Assembly: GCA_002898895.1 (NCBI GenBank)
Contig: BEHS01000006.1
Coordinates: 1 to 34,103, forward strand
DNA: 34,103 nucleotides
From: a bacterium HR16
Lineage (GTDB): Bacteria; Armatimonadota; HRBIN16
Direction of reading: 5' to 3'
The position numbers and the translations under genes are program-made. The notes beneath the pieces were generated by a model, which worked only from the letters and a program-made list of their open reading frames with translations, made no database searches and had not been told where the DNA came from. Shown here piece after piece: positions 28,374 through 34,103 of the stretch (positions are counted from its first letter, which is position 1; every line of letters begins with the position of its first letter).

Positions 28374-29453
28374 ATGATAAGCGAATCGCAAAAGCAAAGC
28401 CCTGAATGGGAACAGGCGTTACAGACGCTGGCAGCACAGCGGGCACGTGTGATGGTGTTAGGGGCGCGGGATGTGGGCAAGACCACTTTCACCGCGCTGC
28501 TGGCGAACCGCCAGCTCGCCCATGGTATCCGCGTGGCGGTGGTGGACGCCGACGTGGGGCAGTCGGAGATTGGGCCGCCTACCACCATCGGCGTGGGGCT
28601 GGTGGAAGTGCCGGTGCCCACTTTGCACGCGGTTGTGCCGATGGCTATCTACTTCGTTGGCTCGAACACGCCGCGTGGAAGGATGCTGGAGACGGTGAAC
28701 GGCGTGCGCGCGATGGTGGCGAAAGCTCAGGATGCGGGAGCGGAGTCGGTCATCGTGGATACTACCGGCTTCGTCAGCGGTGCGGCGGCGCGTCGTCTGA
28801 AATGTGCGAAGGTGGAAGCGGTGCGCCCGCAGTTTGTGGTTGCCATCCAGCGCAAGGACGAGATGGAGCACCTTTTGCGACCACTGGAGCGACGCAATCT
28901 GCGCCTTATCCGCCTGCCTGTGCCGGAGACCGTCGTGCTGAAGTCGCCGGAGATGCGCCAGCAGAGACGGGTGATGCGGTTCTTTCGCTATTTTCAAGAT
29001 GCCCGTCTGCACACGTTCGCTCTGTCCGATGTCGCCTGCGAGGGCACGTGGTTCAACACCGGCACACCGCTGGAGTGGAACGAAATCCACTTTCTGCAGG
29101 AGACCCTGCGCTCGCGCGTGTTCTGGGCGGAGCGCACGACAGAGCATCTCTTCGTGATTACCGACAAGGTGGTGGATGAGCGCGCTCTGGTGATTGTAGA
29201 AGAAACCTTCCGCGTCGCGCATGTGACGACGGCAGGGGTACATCGCTTTGTTAAGCTGTTGCTGGGACTGCTCAACGCGGAAGGTGAGTGCCTGGCGATA
29301 GGTATTCTGGAGCGTATCGACTTTGTCAACCGCACCATCACCGTGCGCACTCCGTTGCGGGACGCCTCCGGTGTGGCTATCCTGCGCTTCGGCGGTTTGA
29401 ACGTGCGCCCTGATGGGAAGGAAATTGGCATGGTGAAACCCGGTGAGATTTAG
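28374..29453 (+). CDS. Clp1/Grc3-like P-loop polynucleotide kinase
   Basis: VMVLGARDVGKTTFTALLANRQLAHGIRVAVVDADVGQSEIGPPTTIGVGLV; VIVDTTGFVSGAAARRLKCAKVEAVRPQFVVAIQR. Confidence 0.75.
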   Translation: MISESQKQSPEWEQALQTLAAQRARVMVLGARDVGKTTFTALLANRQLAHGIRVAVVDADVGQSEIGPPTTIGVGLVEVPVPTLHAVVPMAIYFVGSNTPRGRMLETVNGVRAMVAKAQDAGAESVIVDTTGFVSGAAARRLKCAKVEAVRPQFVVAIQRKDEMEHLLRPLERRNLRLIRLPVPETVVLKSPEMRQQRRVMRFFRYFQDARLHTFALSDVACEGTWFNTGTPLEWNEIHFLQETLRSRVFWAERTTEHLFVITDKVVDERALVIVEETFRVAHVTTAGVHRFVKLLLGLLNAEGECLAIGILERIDFVNRTITVRTPLRDASGVAILRFGGLNVRPDGKEIGMVKPGEI

Positions 29454-29474
29454 AGGCACAAGGTGAGGGGAGAT

Positions 29475-30530
29475 ATGTTCGCTGCAGGTCTGCATGGTGA
29501 CTGCTGCACTCTGCTGCATCAGGCGATAGGTACATGGTGTCAGGGGAAGTCTGTTGCCTGGCAGGGGATGGACGACGAGCTGTGGGAAGCACTCGCTGAA
29601 GAGGCTCGCCTGCACGGCGTGTCGGGGTTGCTGTATACCCTTCTGCCGGATGACGTTCCTGCCGCGGTTCGGGATACCTTACGCTCTGACTATCAGAACC
29701 AGCTGGCAGCCAACGTGCTGTATATGCAGAAGCTGGCGCAAATTGTGCCTGCGCTGAAAAACGCGGGTGTGCGATTTGCGGTGGTGAAGGGCGCGGCTTT
29801 GCTGGCGACGGCCTACCCGGACATGGGCACGAGGGCGATGAAAGATATCGACCTGCTGGTGCACCCCGAGGACGCGAACATCCTGAAGCCGGTGATGCAG
29901 CAACTGGGCTGGCAGGAGGAGGATGAAGACATCGCCGGCAAGCACTTTGGCGAGCGTTACCGTGCGGAAACCTCGTTTACCCGTCGGGAAGGCTCGCTGA
30001 TGCTTCGTGCAGAGGCGCATCTGGATGTGCCCGGCTTCTATCCGCGTTCGCGTGGAGCAATCTGGCAAAAGGTCACATCCGTTTGCGTAGCGGGTATAGA
30101 CGAGATGCCCGTGCTCAGCGTGCCTGCGCACCTGAATTACCTGTGCACCCATTTTTACTATCATCACTGCGGACAGGGGCTCAAGTGGCTGGTAGATGTG
30201 GCGTTGCTGGTGTCGCAGGTGCGCTCATGGCACGATGTGGTGGTGGACGCCTATGAGTTCGGCACGACGCGCCCGGTGCATCTTGCCCTGTACGATGTGG
30301 CAAAGTGCCTCCATGTGCCGGTTCCTCAGCATATCGTGGAGACGTTACGCTTCCTGCCGATGCCACTCAGCCTGCGTTTGCTGTTTGAGCTGTGCAAGCG
30401 ACCGTCTCTGCACTACCTGGGTATCCGCCTGCTGGACATTTACCGCGCGCCAAACTGGCACACCCGTTTGGGGTATATCTGGCGCAAGCTCACCGCCCCT
30501 CGCTGGCGGCGTCTCTCCCGTTGCGAATAG
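29475..30530 (+). CDS. Nucleotidyltransferase family protein (NTP_transf_5-like)
   Basis: ALKNAGVRFAVVKGAALLATAYPDMGTRAMKDIDLLVHPEDA; CTHFYYHHCGQGLKWLVDVALLV. Confidence 0.8.
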   Translation: MFAAGLHGDCCTLLHQAIGTWCQGKSVAWQGMDDELWEALAEEARLHGVSGLLYTLLPDDVPAAVRDTLRSDYQNQLAANVLYMQKLAQIVPALKNAGVRFAVVKGAALLATAYPDMGTRAMKDIDLLVHPEDANILKPVMQQLGWQEEDEDIAGKHFGERYRAETSFTRREGSLMLRAEAHLDVPGFYPRSRGAIWQKVTSVCVAGIDEMPVLSVPAHLNYLCTHFYYHHCGQGLKWLVDVALLVSQVRSWHDVVVDAYEFGTTRPVHLALYDVAKCLHVPVPQHIVETLRFLPMPLSLRLLFELCKRPSLHYLGIRLLDIYRAPNWHTRLGYIWRKLTAPRWRRLSRCE

Positions 30531-30549
30531 TGGGACGACGTGTTATACT
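30521..30549 (+). promoter_or_regulatory. Promoter upstream of 30589 ORF
   Basis: TTGCGA (30521-30526), 17 nt, TATACT (30544-30549). Confidence 0.6.
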
Positions 30550-30588
30550 CTAATACACAGATAGCCTTTCTAAAGGGGATTACGCGGC

Positions 30589-30918
30589 GTGGACCTGCAG
30601 ACATTTAAGGAACTGGTTTATCATGAGTTCGGTGATCATCTGGAGCATGCCACCCCTGCCAACGTGCGCGAGTTTTTAGACAGGCTGCAGATGCAGGAGA
30701 TGGCGAGTAGATTGCCGGGTGAGCGGTTCGAAATCCATGAGACCGGCACTACCTATGAGGAGATTATCAAGGATTTCTTCGCCCGCGTGCTGGAAATGCC
30801 TCGCGATGACGCGATTATTTTGCTGTGGACGCTGGCAATAGACCTCGCTTTCGCCGCCGTAGAACATCAGTACGCCGAGTACTTTGCCTCCCTGTTCAAG
30901 GATTTGGATCAGTACTAA
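30589..30918 (+). CDS. Hypothetical small helical protein
   Basis: 109-aa ORF with its own promoter-like sequence. Confidence 0.6.
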   Translation: MDLQTFKELVYHEFGDHLEHATPANVREFLDRLQMQEMASRLPGERFEIHETGTTYEEIIKDFFARVLEMPRDDAIILLWTLAIDLAFAAVEHQYAEYFASLFKDLDQY

Positions 30919-30946
30919 CACTACAAACAACGCCCACCGCCTCATT

Positions 30947-31005
30947 GGAGGGCCGCGCTCCGTCGCGACCAGAAATGGACGGCTCGGCAGGAGCCTCGCC
31001 CGCCC
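30947..31005. repeat. Dispersed imperfect palindrome, copy C (inverted)
   Basis: Reverse complement closely matches 9734-9792. Confidence 0.8.
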
Positions 31006-31148
31006 AAGAATGGGCATTGACAGACCACTCAGTCTCATACTTTTGTGGCATGTGTCCTGCACCTCTTGCACTGGATGAGCGTCGCAGGGTACACTCTATG
31101 CGTGATAAACACCAAATGCAGGCAATATAACTATCGAGGAGTCTTTGT

Positions 31149-31835
31149 ATGGAACCGCTGGTAACGTTGCCGCTGTTTCCGTTACATGCTGTCTTGTTTC
31201 CGGGGATGCCGTTGCCCCTGCATGTCTTTGAGGAACGCTACCGCCAGATGATGCGCATGGTGCTGGAGCAAGACCGGCAGTTTGGGGTAGTGCTTATTCG
31301 GGAAGGCAAAGAGGTGGGCGGACCGGCGGTACCCTACCAATGGGGCACTCTTGCCCGTATTACCGCCCTGCAAAACCTGCCCGACGGCAGTATGAACCTC
31401 TGGACGGTGGGCGAGCAACGTTTCCGCATTGTGGAGATTATCCAGCATGAACCGTTCATGGTAGCAAAGGTCATGCTTCTGCCCGATGTGTGCGATGGTT
31501 GTGAACAGCGCACTCTACCTGTAGTGCACCGCGCTACCGACCGGTTGGAACAGTATGTACGCTTGCTGTTCAGCCCGGAGGGTGGCAGGCATTTTGTGGT
31601 AGAACTTCCTCACAATCCCCGCGTCTTAGCCAACACCATCGGCGCCATCCTTCAGGTTCCCCTGATACAGAAGCAGAAGCTGCTAGAGATGGACGACGTG
31701 GTACAGCGTCTGGAGGCAGGGCTGATGTTGCTGGAGGAAGAGATAGATAGACTGCTTCTGAAAGCGGCGGAGAAGTCGGTGGCGACGGCGGTTCATCCCT
31801 TCCGCCCCGAGGAGAAGGTGGTTTCGCGCAATTAG
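31149..31835 (+). CDS. Stand-alone LON substrate-binding (LAN) domain protein
   Basis: LPLFPLHAVLFPGMPLPLHVFEERYRQMMRMVLEQDRQFGVVLI; no ATPase or protease domain. Confidence 0.88.
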   Translation: MEPLVTLPLFPLHAVLFPGMPLPLHVFEERYRQMMRMVLEQDRQFGVVLIREGKEVGGPAVPYQWGTLARITALQNLPDGSMNLWTVGEQRFRIVEIIQHEPFMVAKVMLLPDVCDGCEQRTLPVVHRATDRLEQYVRLLFSPEGGRHFVVELPHNPRVLANTIGAILQVPLIQKQKLLEMDDVVQRLEAGLMLLEEEIDRLLLKAAEKSVATAVHPFRPEEKVVSRN

Positions 31836-31852
31836 AGCGGAGGTGCCCTCGG

Positions 31853-32875
31853 ATGTTAACGGTTACCCTTATCCCCGGAGACGGCATAGGACCCGAGGTG
31901 GTGGAAGCGGCGGTACGTGTGGTGGAGGCAACTGGCGTGCCGGTGCAGTGGGAGCGCTTTGAAGCAGGCACCGAAGTGATGAACAAGTACGGTACGCCTC
32001 TGCCCGACGAAGTGTTTAACTCCGTACTGAGAAATCGCGTTGCGCTCAAGGGGCCCATTACCACCCCAATCGGCACAGGCTACAGCAGTCCCAATGTGAT
32101 GCTTCGCAAGCGGCTGAACCTGTTCGCCAACGTCCGCCCTGCCAAAAATCTGCCGGGTGTTCGCACGCGCTATGAGGACGTGGACCTGGTGGTCATCCGC
32201 GAAAACAGCGAGGACCTGTACTCCGGTCTGGAGCACATTGTGGTGCCGGGGGTGGTGGAAAGCCTGAAGGTTATCACCGAGCGCGCCAGTCTGCGCATCG
32301 CCCGGTTCGCCTTCGATTACGCGGTGAAGCACGGGCGCAAGAAAGTGACGGCAGTTCACAAGGCGAACATCATGAAGCTCAGCGACGGGCTGTTTCTCGA
32401 GTGTTGCCGAAGGGTGGCGCGAGACTATCCGCAGATTGAGTACGAGGAGCTGATTGTGGACAATACCTGTATGCAGCTGGTCACGCGCCCTGAACGGTTC
32501 GACGTGATGGTCATGGAGAACCTGTACGGCGATATTGTTTCCGACCTGTGCGCCGGGCTGGTAGGAGGGCTGGGTTTGACGCCCAGCGCAAACGTTGGGG
32601 AGGATGGTATCGTGGTGTACGAGGCGGTACACGGCTCCGCCCCCGACATCGCCGGCCGTAACCTCGCCAACCCGATAGCGCTTATCTTCTGCGCAGCAAT
32701 GATGCTGGAGGACCAGGGTGAGCAGGAGGCGGCGGAGCGGGTGCGCCGGGGCGTGTATCGCGTCTTGAGCGAAGGCAAAGTGCTTACCCGCGACCTGGGC
32801 GGCACTGCCACCACCACCGAAATCACCGATGCTATTATCGCCGCGATGGCGCAGGAATCCGCTTCGCCTGCTTGA
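31853..32875 (+). CDS. Isocitrate/isopropylmalate dehydrogenase family protein, probably NAD-dependent isocitrate dehydrogenase
   Basis: LIPGDGIGPEVVEAA, VVIRENSEDLYSGLEH, NLYGDIVSDLCAGLVGGLGLTPSAN, EAVHGSAPDIAGRNLANP. Confidence 0.92.
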   Translation: MLTVTLIPGDGIGPEVVEAAVRVVEATGVPVQWERFEAGTEVMNKYGTPLPDEVFNSVLRNRVALKGPITTPIGTGYSSPNVMLRKRLNLFANVRPAKNLPGVRTRYEDVDLVVIRENSEDLYSGLEHIVVPGVVESLKVITERASLRIARFAFDYAVKHGRKKVTAVHKANIMKLSDGLFLECCRRVARDYPQIEYEELIVDNTCMQLVTRPERFDVMVMENLYGDIVSDLCAGLVGGLGLTPSANVGEDGIVVYEAVHGSAPDIAGRNLANPIALIFCAAMMLEDQGEQEAAERVRRGVYRVLSEGKVLTRDLGGTATTTEITDAIIAAMAQESASPA

Positions 32876-32886
32876 GTGTCCGTCTG

Positions 32887-33921
32887 CTAATCAGGGCGAA
32901 GTATCACCTTCCCGCACTTGCCGGTATCTATCAGCTCCATCGCCTTGCCGATTTCCGAGAACCCCATCGCGTGGGTAATCACCGGACGCACGTCCAGTCT
33001 GCCCGAGGTCAGCAGTTCCTGCATCTGCTCCCACGTCTGGTAAAGTCGCCGCCCAACGATGCCCTGCACCTCCAGACCTTTGAATATCACATCCTCCGCG
33101 AAATCCACCGTAATCGGGTCGGCGGGGATGCCCATGAGGGTGACTCTACCGCCGGGGCGGGCGATGCGGAACCCCGTTTTCACCGCAGCAGGAGCGCCGG
33201 ACATCTCCAGCACCACATCGACGCCTTCACCCTTCGTGCGCGTCATCACCGCTTTTTCGACATCCTCTTTAGTGGGGTCCAGCAACACATCCGCGCCCAT
33301 CTGCTCTGCCAGCTGCAGGCGGTAAGGGTGTTTTTCCACCGCGAACACCGTGCTGGCATGGCAAGCTCTGGCGATGCCCACGCTAAACAGCCCAAGCGGT
33401 CCGCATCCGAGCACCGCTACCGTACGTCCTTCCAGCGGTCCTGCCAGCGCGGCGTGCACCGCGTTGCCAAGCGGGTCCTGGATGGCGGCGACCTCTACCG
33501 GAATCTGGGGTGGGGTAGGGCGGGCGTTTGCCTCAGGGATGACCACCAGTTCCGCCCACACGCCGTCGGTGTCGATGCCCAGAATGCGTGTGTTACGGCA
33601 GACGTGCGCCTGCCCGTGTCGGCACTGATAGCAGGTTCCGCAAACGATGTGCGATTCGCTGGCAACGAAGTCGCCCACTTTCCGTTCTTTGACCCCATCG
33701 CCAACGGCGATTACCTCACCGGCGAACTCGTGCCCTAAGATGCGGGGGAGATGGATACGGTGCGCTGCCCAGTGGTCCCAGTGCCAGATGTGTACGTCGG
33801 TGCCGCAGATAGACCAGGCTCGTGGTTGAACAAGCACATGACCCGGAGGTACTGTGGATGGGTCGGGTATATCTATTACCTCGCCGCCGGGTTCGGGGCG
33901 GCTCTTGACAATCGCACGCAT
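32887..33921 (-). CDS. Zinc-dependent medium-chain dehydrogenase (threonine/sorbitol dehydrogenase-like)
   Basis: SICGTDVHIWHWD, LGHEFAGEVIAVG, CGTCYQCRHGQAHVCRN, VAVLGCGPLGLFSVGIARA. Confidence 0.9.
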   Translation of the reverse strand: MRAIVKSRPEPGGEVIDIPDPSTVPPGHVLVQPRAWSICGTDVHIWHWDHWAAHRIHLPRILGHEFAGEVIAVGDGVKERKVGDFVASESHIVCGTCYQCRHGQAHVCRNTRILGIDTDGVWAELVVIPEANARPTPPQIPVEVAAIQDPLGNAVHAALAGPLEGRTVAVLGCGPLGLFSVGIARACHASTVFAVEKHPYRLQLAEQMGADVLLDPTKEDVEKAVMTRTKGEGVDVVLEMSGAPAAVKTGFRIARPGGRVTLMGIPADPITVDFAEDVIFKGLEVQGIVGRRLYQTWEQMQELLTSGRLDVRPVITHAMGFSEIGKAMELIDTGKCGKVILRPD

Positions 33922-33957
33922 ACAACGTTACTCCTTGTTCACAGCGTTTACGGTTTC

Positions 33958-33986
33958 ATTATAAGCCTCATGGAGGAATACTGCAA
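33958..33986 (-). promoter_or_regulatory. Promoter of the Zn-dehydrogenase
   Basis: On minus: TTGCAG, 17 nt, TATAAT, upstream of the CDS start. Confidence 0.6.
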
Positions 33987-34103
33987 CCCGGCGGCATTTC
34001 GGGCTCTTAAATGTAGCCGCAACCTTATGAGCTTTGAAAAGAATAGTTGCGCCTATCCGATGAGCACCGCCTGCCCCTCCACCTGTGCGGGAAAGAGGAT
34101 GCT

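Overview
The window has two parts. (1) Positions ~1-7565 look like a compact (~7.5 kb) integrative element at the 3' end of a tRNA-Arg(TCG) gene (7557-7632, minus). A partial, diverged copy of the tRNA 3' region sits at 1-47. Between them lie a tyrosine integrase, a convergent Cys-rich ORF, a small excisionase-like HTH protein, a primase-polymerase/RecA-like helicase replication protein with an iteron-like array inside its coding sequence, an RNase H-like domain in frame with an OB/SSB-like domain, three uncharacterised small ORFs, a TerS-like small terminase and an N-acetylmuramoyl-L-alanine amidase. No large terminase, portal, capsid or tail gene is present, so the gene set resembles a PICI-like phage satellite more than a prophage. 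(2) Positions ~7640-34103 look like ordinary bacterial chromosome, possibly Armatimonadota-like (low-confidence guess): glycoside hydrolase-like proteins, rimO, rplU-rpmA-obg-proB, DUF2961, an agarase-like GH, tRNA-Leu(TAA), lpdA, a BMP-family lipoprotein, Uma2, a STAS-Usp fusion, a PHP phosphatase, a Clp1/Grc3-like kinase, an isocitrate/isopropylmalate-type dehydrogenase and a Zn-dependent dehydrogenase. Intergenic palindromic repeats and strong apparent GGCC depletion across the whole window are also notable. All family calls come from reading motifs by eye; no database search was run.
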